A stretch of DNA of 43,534 nucleotides from JANJTY01 sp038257155 (lineage in GTDB: Bacteria > Pseudomonadota > Gammaproteobacteria > Xanthomonadales > Xanthomonadaceae). The notes below the pieces were generated by a model. It worked only from the letters and a program-made list of their open reading frames with translations. It had not been told where the DNA came from and did no database searches. Location: the NCBI GenBank assembly GCA_038257155.1, contig JBBSJP010000041.1, forward strand, positions 1-43,534, written 5' to 3'. Both the position numbers and the translations under genes were made by a program. Position 1 is the first letter of the stretch. Every line of letters begins with the position of its first letter. This document shows positions 1 through 5,954 of the stretch, piece by piece.

Positions 1-102
1 GAACACGTAGACCGTGGACAAGCGAAAAGAAACACAATCCAAGGCTACTGAGAAGCTCAGCACAGACGTGCATGGCAATACAGTACCTACATCGCTTCCC
101 AT
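1..102 (-). CDS. possible 5' part of a cassette gene cut by the window edge
   Basis: An ATG on the minus strand at 102-100 lies 4 bases beyond an attC core site and opens a frame of 34 codons without a stop up to base 1. This is where a gene of the next integron cassette would begin. The visible start reads MGSDVGTVLPCTSVLSFSV and resembles nothing I recognise. No ribosome binding site is seen, as for the other cassette genes here. The fragment is short, so an open frame by chance is possible. Confidence 0.3.
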   Translation of the reverse strand, partial: MGSDVGTVLPCTSVLSFSVALDCVSFRLSTVYVF

Positions 103-105
103 GAG

Positions 106-195
106 AGCTAACGCCGTGCTAACCGGCCGAGGGCCGAGATGGTTTGGTTTGAACGTAACATGTCCCCGACGGTCCGGTTGAGCACATAGTTAGAC
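106..195 (-). repeat. attC recombination site 8 (farthest from attI)
   Basis: Ninety-base element belonging to the cassette that carries the 242-residue gene. Read on the minus strand it begins with core-like GTCTAAC (195-189) and ends with core site GTTAGCT (112-106). The ends pair as CTAAC/GTTAG, then after a 3-base unpaired spacer as GTGCT(C)AACCGG against CCGGTTAGCAC, leaving one extruded C. This is the expected layout of a folded attC (R and L boxes with an extrahelical base). Confidence 0.92.
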
Positions 196-206
196 CGCGC
201 TTGCAT

Positions 207-935
207 CTAAAGGTCAGGCGGCGGCTTTGGGAGTGCAGTCGCAGGTAGATTGAACTTGCTTGTTGCGCGTAGGTCGATACCGAAAACGCTGTCCTCAAGG
301 AACTTCCTGTGATCTGTGACAGAGGAGTTGGTCAGGTCGATGCGTCTTCCGATCTGAGGCTGAAGCTCAGGAAAGCGTTTGGCTGACGTTGCGCCAACCA
401 CTCCGCGAGCGTGAACACAGATATTTCTAAGCTCAACGATCAAAGCTGCCCTATGTAAGTCGTTCGCTGTTTCGAACAAGGTGAAGGACATCTGCGACTC
501 GATGTGCGCACACAAATCGCGCAGCCCAAGGTAGGAAAGGCGCTCTACTTTCTTCTCCGCAATAGCCGACCGAAGTTGGGTCATGTCTGCGAACTGCAAA
601 ATAAACTCAAGCTTCTCGCTCTCCGAGGAGCGGAGCGTCTCCGGCCTCGCCGCGTAGATAAGAGCGAGGAGATCGGTAACGAAGCAGAGGAAATTGTCGA
701 CAGTCCGTGTTAGGACTAGCTCGAGTAAAAGTGAGCTGTGAGCGCGTGGGTTGCTAGGGCTCTCGGTAGGTGCGCTGTTTCGCATTGCTTTCAATGCATT
801 GAGCACTCCCTTTGAGAAGAACAGGTCAAAGTCTAGCAGTCGGGAGTGCTCGGTAATGAACACAGACGCAGCCGATGTGATTGACGGAACCGGGGTCGTT
901 CCGCCTGCGGGCCAGTACTTTGGTTCTGTCGCCAT
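207..935 (-). CDS. integron cassette protein of unknown function (242 aa)
   Basis: The largest gene of the visible cassette array fills its cassette almost completely. It starts with ATG at 935, about 20 bases from the upstream core site, and stops just before the downstream attC. The product looks soluble, with no signal peptide or membrane segment. It is rich in Leu, Arg and Ser and probably helical in the middle (roughly residues 70-190). I recognise no catalytic motif. No Shine-Dalgarno sequence is visible, so translation may be leaderless or coupled. The base composition is more AT-rich than the chromosomal backbone, as expected for an acquired cassette. Function unknown. Confidence 0.75.
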   Translation of the reverse strand: MATEPKYWPAGGTTPVPSITSAASVFITEHSRLLDFDLFFSKGVLNALKAMRNSAPTESPSNPRAHSSLLLELVLTRTVDNFLCFVTDLLALIYAARPETLRSSESEKLEFILQFADMTQLRSAIAEKKVERLSYLGLRDLCAHIESQMSFTLFETANDLHRAALIVELRNICVHARGVVGATSAKRFPELQPQIGRRIDLTNSSVTDHRKFLEDSVFGIDLRATSKFNLPATALPKPPPDL

Positions 936-955
936 GCGAGTAGGCCTATTGCGCG

Positions 956-1045
956 GTCTAACGCCGTGCTAACCGGCCGAGGGCCGAGATGGTTTGGTTT
1001 GAACGTAACATGTCCCCGACGGTCCGGTTGAGCACATAGTTGGGG
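956..1045 (-). repeat. attC recombination site 7
   Basis: Ninety-base attC that closes the gene-less cassette 1046-1362. The core site at the array-distal end is GTTAGAC (962-956) and the opposite end reads CCCCAAC (1045-1039). The interior matches sites 4, 6 and 8. It also contributes the stop and the last 27 or so codons of the spurious reading frame that crosses the gene-less cassette. Confidence 0.92.
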
Positions 1046-1362
1046 GGCGGTGAAGCGCCGCTAGCCAACAGTGTACCGGTGTAAGCCCGAGAAGCAGAAA
1101 GTGCACGTGCAACTTTGGTGGCAAGTTGAACGCGCAGCGCGATGCCGAAGGGTGCGGCTTGATCGACAGCGCGTATTGAAGATGCTTGCCGAGAACCGGC
1201 GTGTGACCTGCAAAAGCTACGGCTGTCGCGCACAAGGCGCGTTCGGAGCGAAGAGTTGAATATCGGCGACACCGCGCGCCGTAATTGAGTGAGCTGTGGA
1301 TGCATAGAAGAGCCTAGTACCAACGACCCTGATAACCACACTGACAAAGCAAACTCACTGAC
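1046..1362 (-). other. gene-less integron cassette body, family member A
   Basis: This 317-bp cassette interior has no convincing gene. It is homologous along its whole length to the gene-less cassette 1899-2218. In a hand alignment of 126 bases (around 1128-1253) 38 differ, about 70 percent identity, and the differences fall 15/13/10 over the three positions of the plus-strand frame, so no frame shows the third-position excess expected of coding sequence. Compensating 1-2 base gaps also occur. A minus-strand frame (958-1368, TTG start inside the core site) and a plus-strand frame (1071-1259) are open, but both look incidental. A structured RNA, a promoter cassette or a decayed gene remain possible. 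Confidence 0.6.
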
Positions 1363-1452
1363 GCCCAACGCCGTGCTAACCGGCCGAGGGCCGAGATGGT
1401 TTGGTTTGAACGTAACATGTCCCCGACGGTCCGGTTGAGCACATAGTTAGAC
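1363..1452 (-). repeat. attC recombination site 6
   Basis: Ninety-base attC of the cassette with the 103-residue zinc-ribbon gene. The ends are GTCTAAC (1452-1446) and core GTTGGGC (1369-1363). This GTTGGGC variant is shared with site 4, and both are followed by the two homologous gene-less cassettes, so those cassettes begin with the same first bases. Confidence 0.92.
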
Positions 1453-1479
1453 TTGGACTGCGGGGAGCTACGCATCGCT

Positions 1480-1791
1480 CTAATCAGCCGGAACGAGTTG
1501 CACAAACCTAGCGTACACCCAAGCGAGTGGCGCGCCAACCAAAAAGCCAGCGGCGATGAACGCGACAAATGCAGCGAAACCTCCGAAGGCGGCGCCGAAA
1601 TAGAACAAGGCAATGAATGCTGCGATAACAGGCAGATGCGAAAAGAATAAGAGAAAGGGAAGAAAGGCCACCCAGCCAACAGATAATTTAAAGCCGCAGG
1701 ACTGGCACCGTGCGCTACGGGCTGGGCCAATGCACAGGAGCCGGAAAACCGAAAAAGGCTTTTGGGTGCAGCGCGGGCAATTCAATGACAC
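1480..1791 (-). CDS. cassette-encoded zinc-ribbon membrane protein (103 aa)
   Basis: GTG start at 1791, 18 bases from the core site. The product has an N-terminal zinc-ribbon-like half with two Cys-x-x-Cys pairs (CPRC at residues 5-8, CQSC near 29-32). A strongly hydrophobic half (about residues 38-95) follows, with two or three membrane segments rich in Phe, Ala and Gly. Four cysteines in this spacing normally bind one zinc ion. The general plan matches the 68-residue cassette protein at 3377-3583, which suggests cassette genes of one type rather than chance. The cellular role is unknown; a small inner-membrane protein with a cytoplasmic metal-binding head is the most that can be said. Confidence 0.75.
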   Translation of the reverse strand: MSLNCPRCTQKPFSVFRLLCIGPARSARCQSCGFKLSVGWVAFLPFLLFFSHLPVIAAFIALFYFGAAFGGFAAFVAFIAAGFLVGAPLAWVYARFVQLVPAD

Positions 1792-1808
1792 GACCTACGG
1801 CCTCCCAA

Positions 1809-1898
1809 GGCTAACGCCGTGCTAACCGGCCGAGGGCCGAGATGGATTGGTTTGAACGTAACATGTCCCCGACGGTCCGGTTGAGCACATAGTTGGGC
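1809..1898 (-). repeat. attC recombination site 5
   Basis: Ninety-base attC closing the second gene-less cassette. The ends are GCCCAAC (1898-1892) and core GTTAGCC (1815-1809). It carries the GATGGATTGG variant (plus-strand reading) in the central stretch, shared with sites 1 and 2, in place of GATGGTTTGG. Confidence 0.92.
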
Positions 1899-2218
1899 GT
1901 CTGTGAAGCACCGCCAGCCACCAGCTTGCCTGTGCATGCACGAAGCAGAGATTGAACGCTTGGGACGATGGACGCAACTTGAAGGCGCAGCGAGAAGCGT
2001 ACCGTTGCCACCGGATCGACAGCGCACACATGAGAAGCTTGCGCTAAACCAATGTGTGACCTGGAGTAGCTACCGCTATCGCGCTCAAGGCGCGGACCGA
2101 GCGGCAAACCTGAAATGGACGAAAATGCGCGCCGCAAATGAGTGAGCTGTGGATGCATGAAGGGCCTGAATCTCAACGACTCGAAAAGCCACACTGACAA
2201 GTCACCAAACTCACTGAC
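1899..2218 (-). other. gene-less integron cassette body, family member B
   Basis: This 320-bp cassette interior is the partner of the 1046-1362 cassette. The best conserved blocks are the last 20 or so bases before the core site (plus-strand AAACTCACTGACGCCCAAC), the block around TGAGTGAGCTGTGGATGCAT at about 2140-2160, and the GATCGACAGCGC block near 2015. The first and second blocks lie at the cassette's 5' side in array orientation. The minus-strand frame 1811-2224 runs from core site to core site and ends inside attC, but the substitution pattern against member A does not support translation. No promoter consensus is clear. Confidence 0.6.
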
Positions 2219-2308
2219 GCCCAACGCCGTGCTAACCGGCCGAGGGCCGAGATGGTTTGGTTTGAACGTAACATGTCCCCGACGGTCCGGTTGAGCACAT
2301 AGTTAGCC
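2219..2308 (-). repeat. attC recombination site 4
   Basis: Ninety-base attC of the cassette with the 175-residue gene. The ends are GGCTAAC (2308-2302) and core GTTGGGC (2225-2219). The interior is identical to sites 6, 7 and 8 as far as I can read. Confidence 0.92.
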
Positions 2309-2313
2309 TTCTG

Positions 2314-2841
2314 TTACCGATACCTAAACACAACATCTTTCACCCAGTGCAGGTTGCCAAACTGATCTTGGAGAGCAAGGTCGGTTTTGAAAGGCACACC
2401 CTCTTTACAGACAGGCGGAGCAACCCAAAAGCTGACACTAACGATCGAAGTGGAGCGTGTAGGGATTGAGTACGAACCATAGATGTTCTCACCCTGAGCG
2501 CGTGTCAAGACTATGCCGAAGGACTTTGGTCTTCTGAGTTGCGCACCCGTGATCAATGCGTCGTAGACACTGATATTAGTGCACTTGAACTCAGCTGAAA
2601 TTTGCATCGCAGACTTTCCACCAGACGAGCCCATGTGCCACCAGAAGTCTCGTGGCGAAGACATCGGCAGAACGACCACAGTCTTTGGCGGAACCTCGAG
2701 TAGAGCACCTGACCGCGTGGCCCTAAAGCGCCGCATCAGAGTTGCCCAGACTTTCCCAAACCAACCAAAAACCACGCCCAGCACAGTGACAGCGGTAAGC
2801 AGGATTCCGGCGATGATCTGAAGTTGCGACAAATCAGGCAT
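2314..2841 (-). CDS. cassette-encoded protein with N-terminal membrane segment (175 aa)
   Basis: ATG start at 2841, only 6 bases beyond the adjoining attC, without a ribosome binding site. The stop is 5 bases before the next attC, so the gene fills the cassette. A single membrane helix lies at residues 10-28 and is followed by a short basic stretch (RRFRATR), which predicts the rest of the protein on the cytoplasmic side. The remaining 140 residues look beta-rich, with many Val/Ser/Thr strands. I recognise no family. Codon use is less GC-biased than in the backbone genes. Confidence 0.75.
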   Translation of the reverse strand: MPDLSQLQIIAGILLTAVTVLGVVFGWFGKVWATLMRRFRATRSGALLEVPPKTVVVLPMSSPRDFWWHMGSSGGKSAMQISAEFKCTNISVYDALITGAQLRRPKSFGIVLTRAQGENIYGSYSIPTRSTSIVSVSFWVAPPVCKEGVPFKTDLALQDQFGNLHWVKDVVFRYR

Positions 2842-2847
2842 AAAGAA

Positions 2848-2937
2848 GGCTAACGCCGTGCTAACCGGCCGAGGGCCGAGATGGTTTGGTTTGAAAGTAA
2901 CATGTCCCCGACGGTCCGGTTGAGCACATAGTTAGGT
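2848..2937 (-). repeat. attC recombination site 3
   Basis: Ninety-base attC of the lipoprotein cassette. The ends are ACCTAAC (2937-2931) and core GTTAGCC (2854-2848). It has one private change in the central stretch (plus-strand GAAAGTAAC instead of GAACGTAAC). The stop codon of the lipoprotein gene lies inside its first core-like end. Confidence 0.92.
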
Positions 2938-3276
2938 TCCGCTAGCGATAAGGTTTAGAGTGAGTTGCCCAGAACCGTTGCAAGACAGAGAATACTCACC
3001 TGGTGAGGGAACATTAATCCAGTGGTTTGATCTAACTAGAGGAACGACGTTTCGGTCACAAATGTAGCCTATGCGAACCCTACCAGTTGCCACAGCTGCA
3101 TCTTTAATTGGACCGTTATAACCAATAATCAAACCTGCGCTGGAAGATAACTCGGTGACAAAGAGAGGTTCGCGCATGAAAAATCGAGAATCAGCAGTTG
3201 CGACGAACTGAGGCTGGGAGGCGCACCCGCCAAGACAAAGCAGCGTCGTCAGCAAAGAAGTGGCGAGAATTCTCAA
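2932..3276 (-). CDS. cassette-encoded putative lipoprotein (114 aa)
   Basis: The N-terminus MRILATSLLTTLLCLGGCAS is a typical lipoprotein signal peptide: a positive residue, a hydrophobic core and lipobox LGGC with Cys18 as the predicted lipidated residue. The mature part of about 97 residues has scattered beta-type segments and two further cysteines (in YICDR and LSCNG) that could form a disulfide. The chosen start is TTG at 3276; no ATG is available upstream of the signal sequence. The TAA stop lies inside the attC core-like end, so the cassette has no spare sequence. Ser at +2 after the lipidated Cys predicts outer-membrane sorting by the Lol system (an Ala occupies +2 here, which is also not an avoidance signal). 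Function unknown. Confidence 0.75.
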   Translation of the reverse strand: MRILATSLLTTLLCLGGCASQPQFVATADSRFFMREPLFVTELSSSAGLIIGYNGPIKDAAVATGRVRIGYICDRNVVPLVRSNHWINVPSPGEYSLSCNGSGQLTLNLIASGT

Positions 3277-3282
3277 TGCGGG

Positions 3283-3372
3283 ACCTAACGCCGTGCTAAC
3301 CGGCCGAGGGCCGAGATGGATTGGTTTGAACGTAACATGTCCCCGACGGTCCGGTTGAGCACATAGTTAGAG
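3283..3372 (-). repeat. attC recombination site 2
   Basis: Ninety-base attC of the 68-residue zinc-ribbon cassette. The ends are CTCTAAC (3372-3366) and core GTTAGGT (3289-3283). It carries the GATGGATTGG central variant shared with sites 1 and 5. Confidence 0.92.
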
Positions 3373-3376
3373 GTAG

Positions 3377-3583
3377 TCACCACAACGCAATCGTGACAAT
3401 CAACGCGAGAATGAGAAACGCTAGAGAGGCCAGTGCTGAAATAAAGGTGATGCCACCCCCGCAGTCTTTACAGTAAGCATCGCTGGAAAGAGCAGGCAGG
3501 CCGATCAAAACAGGCAGAAACGCGCCCCAAGCTACTGCTCCAGGACTTGCCTCGTTTTCGTTGCAACGTTTGCAAAGTTTCAT
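3377..3583 (-). CDS. cassette-encoded small zinc-ribbon membrane protein (68 aa)
   Basis: ATG start at 3583, about 10 bases beyond the core site. The protein has a first Cys-x-x-Cys pair at residues 4-7 (CKRC), a hydrophobic stretch (about 17-31), a second pair (CKDC near 38-41) and a C-terminal membrane segment (about 46-67). The layout is a zinc ribbon interrupted by a hydrophobic segment and followed by a transmembrane helix. It recalls the 103-residue cassette protein at 1480-1791, though the sequences are not closely similar. It is the second gene from attI and is therefore likely to be transcribed from a promoter near attI. Function unknown. Confidence 0.72.
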   Translation of the reverse strand: MKLCKRCNENEASPGAVAWGAFLPVLIGLPALSSDAYCKDCGGGITFISALASLAFLILALIVTIALW

Positions 3584-3593
3584 GGTGTGCTAC

Positions 3594-3683
3594 CGCTAAC
3601 GCCGTGCTAACCGGCCGAGGGCCGAGATGGATTGGTTTGAACGTAACATGTCCCCGACGGTCCGGTTGAGCACATAGTTAGGG
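3594..3683 (-). repeat. attC recombination site 1 (nearest attI)
   Basis: Ninety-base attC of the first cassette. The ends are CCCTAAC (3683-3677) and core GTTAGCG (3600-3594). It carries the GATGGATTGG central variant. Cleavage between G and TTAGCG of the core would release the cassette 3600-4006 as a circle together with the attI-proximal core. Confidence 0.92.
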
Positions 3684-3686
3684 TGC

Positions 3687-3986
3687 TTAGTCTTCATTGA
3701 TATAGAACGTGTAGCCACGAGGCTTGCGACCAAAGACACCAGATAGAAACCCAACGGGCCACGACTCCTCAACAACTAGTTCCGGTAGCGATCCAGCGTT
3801 GGCGGCGGCGTAAGGGCCGGGCGCTCTCCACTCTGATAGTACATCTTCCATCGCGGCATGATGTGCCTGACTTTGATCGTGGGACTTTACGAGCCGAGTG
3901 GTAAAGAATCCGATCACAGGTGCAGAGCCATCATCGAATGCATACGAGATTCCCGAGCCCGAAAGTCTAACTTTGAAGTACGGCAT
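3687..3986 (-). CDS. first integron cassette protein, unknown (99 aa)
   Basis: This gene is next to attI and so in the most strongly expressed position of an integron. ATG start at 3986, 13 bases beyond the attI core site; TAA stop at 3689-3687, three bases before attC. The product is soluble and has no signal peptide. It contains a His/Gln-rich middle (about residues 35-47) and an aromatic C-terminal end (FGRKPRGYTFYINED). I recognise no family. Its first-position location usually marks the most recently inserted cassette, but in sedentary arrays this is only a tendency. Confidence 0.75.
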   Translation of the reverse strand: MPYFKVRLSGSGISYAFDDGSAPVIGFFTTRLVKSHDQSQAHHAAMEDVLSEWRAPGPYAAANAGSLPELVVEESWPVGFLSGVFGRKPRGYTFYINED

Positions 3987-3998
3987 AGGTAGTTAAGC

Positions 3999-4068
3999 GG
4001 CCTAACGCCTATTCGGCTTGAATGCGAAATGTGGTGCTATGGCATAGCATCGATGAAATCGGACGGGC
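3999..4068 (-). other. attI primary recombination site
   Basis: The junction core GTTAGGC (4006-4000 on the minus strand) separates the first cassette from the integrase side. The sequence beyond it does not match attC, which is how attI differs from cassette sites. The boundary on the integrase side is not visible; the extent given covers the stretch up to the candidate cassette promoter. The position between divergent intI and the array is the canonical one. Confidence 0.7.
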
Positions 4069-4095
4069 TTGTAGGAAAATTCTTACAAAAATCAA
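4068..4095 (-). promoter_or_regulatory. candidate cassette promoter Pc
   Basis: On the minus strand TTGATT (4095-4090) and TACAAG (4073-4068) are separated by 16 bases and point into the cassette array. The match to sigma-70 hexamers is moderate. The location upstream of the attI core fits a Pc promoter. It overlaps the palindrome at 4069-4088. Confidence 0.35.
4069..4088. promoter_or_regulatory. imperfect palindrome, candidate operator in the attI-intI interval
   Basis: The 20-base element TTGTAGGAAAATTCTTACAA is an inverted repeat matching at 8 of 10 positions per arm. It overlaps candidate promoters for both intI and the cassettes. Integrase genes are often repressed by LexA; this sequence is not the enterobacterial LexA box, and I cannot assign a regulator from sequence alone. 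Confidence 0.4.
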
Positions 4096-4112
4096 CAGTG
4101 TTCTCCTATGTT
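4083..4112 (+). promoter_or_regulatory. candidate intI promoter
   Basis: TTACAA (4083-4088) and TATGTT (4107-4112) are separated by 18 bases and point toward intI, whose ATG follows about 58 bases downstream of the second hexamer. The first hexamer is part of the palindrome, so a protein bound there would block initiation. Confidence 0.35.
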
Positions 4113-4114
4113 TT

Positions 4115-4140
4115 GGCCTAGTCCTGCGGCCTAGTCTTGC
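4115..4140 (+). repeat. 13-bp tandem direct repeat upstream of intI
   Basis: GGCCTAGTCCTGC (4115-4127) is followed directly by GGCCTAGTCTTGC (4128-4140), with one mismatch. It lies in the intI leader. Direct repeats bind integrase in the attI site of class 1 integrons, but these are about 110 bases or more from the core, so that role is uncertain. Confidence 0.5.
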
Positions 4141-4169
4141 GGTCTTTCTCGGGCTACAGGAGCACACAT

Positions 4170-5183
4170 ATGGAATCCTCTCACTCAGGCGCGGCGGGGG
4201 CAAGAAGAGGCGCGCGGCCGTCGACTTTCCAGCCCAGGCTGCTTGAGCAGGTGGCAGAACGGGTTCGGCGCCTGGGTTACTCGCGTCGCACCGAGGAGGC
4301 TTACTGCGGATGGGTGCGGCGGTTCATTCTGGCATGCGACATGCGGCATCCGCGCGAGTTGGGGGCTCTCGAGGTTGAGGGCTTCTTGACCGATCTGGCG
4401 GTGCACGGACAGGTTGCCGCATCAACCCAGAATCAGGCGCTATCAGCATTGCTGTTTTTGTATCGCCAGGTGCTTTGCGTGGATCTGCCATGGATGGACG
4501 AGATTCAAAGGGCCAAGCGGCCAGAACGCCTTCCAGTGGTGTTGACGCGGGCCGAGGTGTCGCGCCTTCTGGACGCAATGGAAGGCGTTGCATGGTTGCA
4601 GGCAAGCCTGCTTTACGGCAGTGGGCTTCGGTTGCTGGAATGTCTGCGGCTGCGGGTTCAGGATATCGATTTCGGGCGTTGCGAGATCACGGTTCGGCTG
4701 GGCAAAGGAGGCAAGGATCGCAAGACCATGCTGCCGCCCAGTCTCGTGGATCCTCTCCGCGCACAGCTGACGCAGGTGGCTGAGCTGCATCGCCGAGATC
4801 TTGGACGCGGGCTCGGCCAGGTGTGGCTGCCGGATGCATTGGTGCGCAAGTACCCGCGAGCCCCGGGGGAATGGATCTGGCAGTACATATTCCCGGCTTC
4901 GGTGCTGTCTCGTGACCCGCGCAGCGGGGTGCTGCGCAGGCAGCATCAGGATGAAGGTGTTCTGCAACGCGCGACGAAGGCAGCGGTGAGGAGATGCGAG
5001 TTTGAGAAGCGCGCCACTTGCCACACTTTGCGACATTCCTTTGCCACTCATCTTCTGGAGTCGGGCTACGACATTCGCACGGTGCAGGAGCTGCTTGGGC
5101 ACGCGGATGTATCGACCACGCAGATCTACACCCATGTACTGAATCGGGGAGCACGCGGGGTGCGCAGTCCGCTGGAGAGATAG
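4170..5183 (+). CDS. intI: integron integrase IntI (tyrosine recombinase, 337 aa)
   Basis: Catalyses insertion of cassettes at attI and their excision at attC. An N-terminal SAM-like core-binding domain lies at about residues 20-105 and the catalytic domain from about 120. Catalytic residues are Arg154 (SGLR), His285 and Arg288 (CHTLRHS), His311 (LLGHADV) and the nucleophile Tyr320 (TQIYTH). Residues 220-245 (PDALVRKYPRAPGEWIWQY) are the extra segment found only in integron integrases, where it contacts the extrahelical bases of folded attC. This separates it from XerC/XerD. ATG 4170 is preferred over an in-frame TTG at 4137 because AGGAG lies 7 bases upstream of it. Length is normal and the frame intact, so the enzyme should be active. 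It diverges from the cassette array. Confidence 0.97.
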   Translation: MESSHSGAAGARRGARPSTFQPRLLEQVAERVRRLGYSRRTEEAYCGWVRRFILACDMRHPRELGALEVEGFLTDLAVHGQVAASTQNQALSALLFLYRQVLCVDLPWMDEIQRAKRPERLPVVLTRAEVSRLLDAMEGVAWLQASLLYGSGLRLLECLRLRVQDIDFGRCEITVRLGKGGKDRKTMLPPSLVDPLRAQLTQVAELHRRDLGRGLGQVWLPDALVRKYPRAPGEWIWQYIFPASVLSRDPRSGVLRRQHQDEGVLQRATKAAVRRCEFEKRATCHTLRHSFATHLLESGYDIRTVQELLGHADVSTTQIYTHVLNRGARGVRSPLER

Positions 5184-5237
5184 GTCCGGAGTCTTTCGCA
5201 AGAAGCGGACCCTATCGAGGGCGAGAGGCACGCAGTG

Positions 5238-5384
5238 CCATGGGAGCGGCGTCTTCCGAATGCAAGGGAGTGCGGCGCAATGGGAGTGGCGTCGTCCCAA
5301 GAGCACGATCGCAAGGGGTTTTAGGCAGCGTCAGTACCTGGCATGGGCAAGAGCAGCGCCGCAGGAGCGGCGCCCTCCCAAAGC
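5238..5384. repeat. three degenerate copies of a GGGAGCGGCG-type repeat
   Basis: Copies near 5238-5262, 5278-5300 and 5360-5384 share the pattern (T/C)GGGAGNGGCGNCNTCCCAA, itself partly palindromic (GGAG...CTCC). They fill most of the 234-bp gap between intI and the next gene. They look like REP-type intergenic repeats and may have prevented read-through from the integrase. No gene is seen in the gap. Confidence 0.5.
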
Positions 5385-5417
5385 AAGAGCGCGAAGCCAG
5401 CGGCGCGCTGTGACGAG

Positions 5418-5795
5418 TCACCAGGTGTTTGCGCTGTTGTCCAACCCCTGCCCCTTCGCGCGCACCACGCAGAACCGTTGGCCGGTGGGTGCTTCCATCA
5501 CCACCCAGGTGTGGACTCGGCTGATTGCCCGCGCGCCCAACCGCTCGAGGCGCGCAACTTCCGCTTCGACGTCGTCGGTTTCGATATCGAGATGAACTCG
5601 GCTGGGGTGGCTGACGGACTGCACTTCGATGTGCATGCGCTGTTCGGGGTCCACGAGACGCACATAGCGCTCGCCCTCCTCCGCCGGCAGGCGCTCGCTG
5701 CGCATTCCGAGGGCACCGCTCCAAAAGTCGGCGGCGGCGTGCAGGTCGTCGGTCTGGCAGTCGATGATGAATCCGGCGAGGCGGCTTTTATGCAT
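5418..5795 (-). CDS. VOC-fold (glyoxalase-like) protein (125 aa)
   Basis: Belongs to the vicinal oxygen chelate superfamily, small beta-alpha-beta-beta-beta modules that bind metal and act on diverse small molecules. The pattern begins GFIIDCQTDDLHAAADFW and continues with LGMRSER, a YVRLVDP strand, HLDIETDD and a closing strand FCVVRA. This resembles the Glyoxalase_6 type, whose members are mostly uncharacterised. The ATG at 5795 starts at the domain boundary; a longer frame reaches 5918 but its extra 41 residues are basic and derive partly from the intergenic repeat at 5866-5888, so they are excluded. The substrate cannot be inferred. It follows greA on the same strand after a 159-bp gap. 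Confidence 0.8.
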   Translation of the reverse strand: MHKSRLAGFIIDCQTDDLHAAADFWSGALGMRSERLPAEEGERYVRLVDPEQRMHIEVQSVSHPSRVHLDIETDDVEAEVARLERLGARAISRVHTWVVMEAPTGQRFCVVRAKGQGLDNSANTW

Positions 5796-5865
5796 GTGGT
5801 TGGTGCTCCGGCGATGCAGGGCGTCGTCCATGCGCCAAGGCAAAACCTGCTTGGTGGCGTTCAAT

Positions 5866-5888
5866 CGGTGGGCCAAGGCCCACCCTAC
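5866..5888. repeat. single arm of the CGGTGSGCCAAGGCSCACCCTAC repeat
   Basis: Twenty-three bases beginning CGGTGGGCCAAGG and ending CCACCCTAC, itself nearly palindromic. It differs at two positions from each arm of the inverted repeat at 38469-38518, so the two belong to one dispersed repeat family. Here only one arm is present, between greA and the VOC gene. Confidence 0.6.
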
Positions 5889-5954
5889 GAGGCGGCGAGC
5901 AGTGCTGGGAAGGCGCACCCCACGCGATGAGGGGCGCTTTGGCGGGCATTGTGG

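Noticed and set aside
106..3683. CRISPR array suggested by eight regularly recurring repeats
   Set aside because: The repeats are 90 bp, fold as attC, carry GTTRGRY-type cores and are separated by genes of variable length next to an integron integrase; spacers are not uniform and no cas genes are present.
4137..4169. TTG start giving an 11-residue longer integrase
   Set aside because: ATG 4170 has AGGAG at 7 bases and gives the normal family length.
4443..5306. 287-codon minus-strand frame over the integrase
   Set aside because: The plus-strand integrase has all catalytic residues; the opposite frame has no motif.
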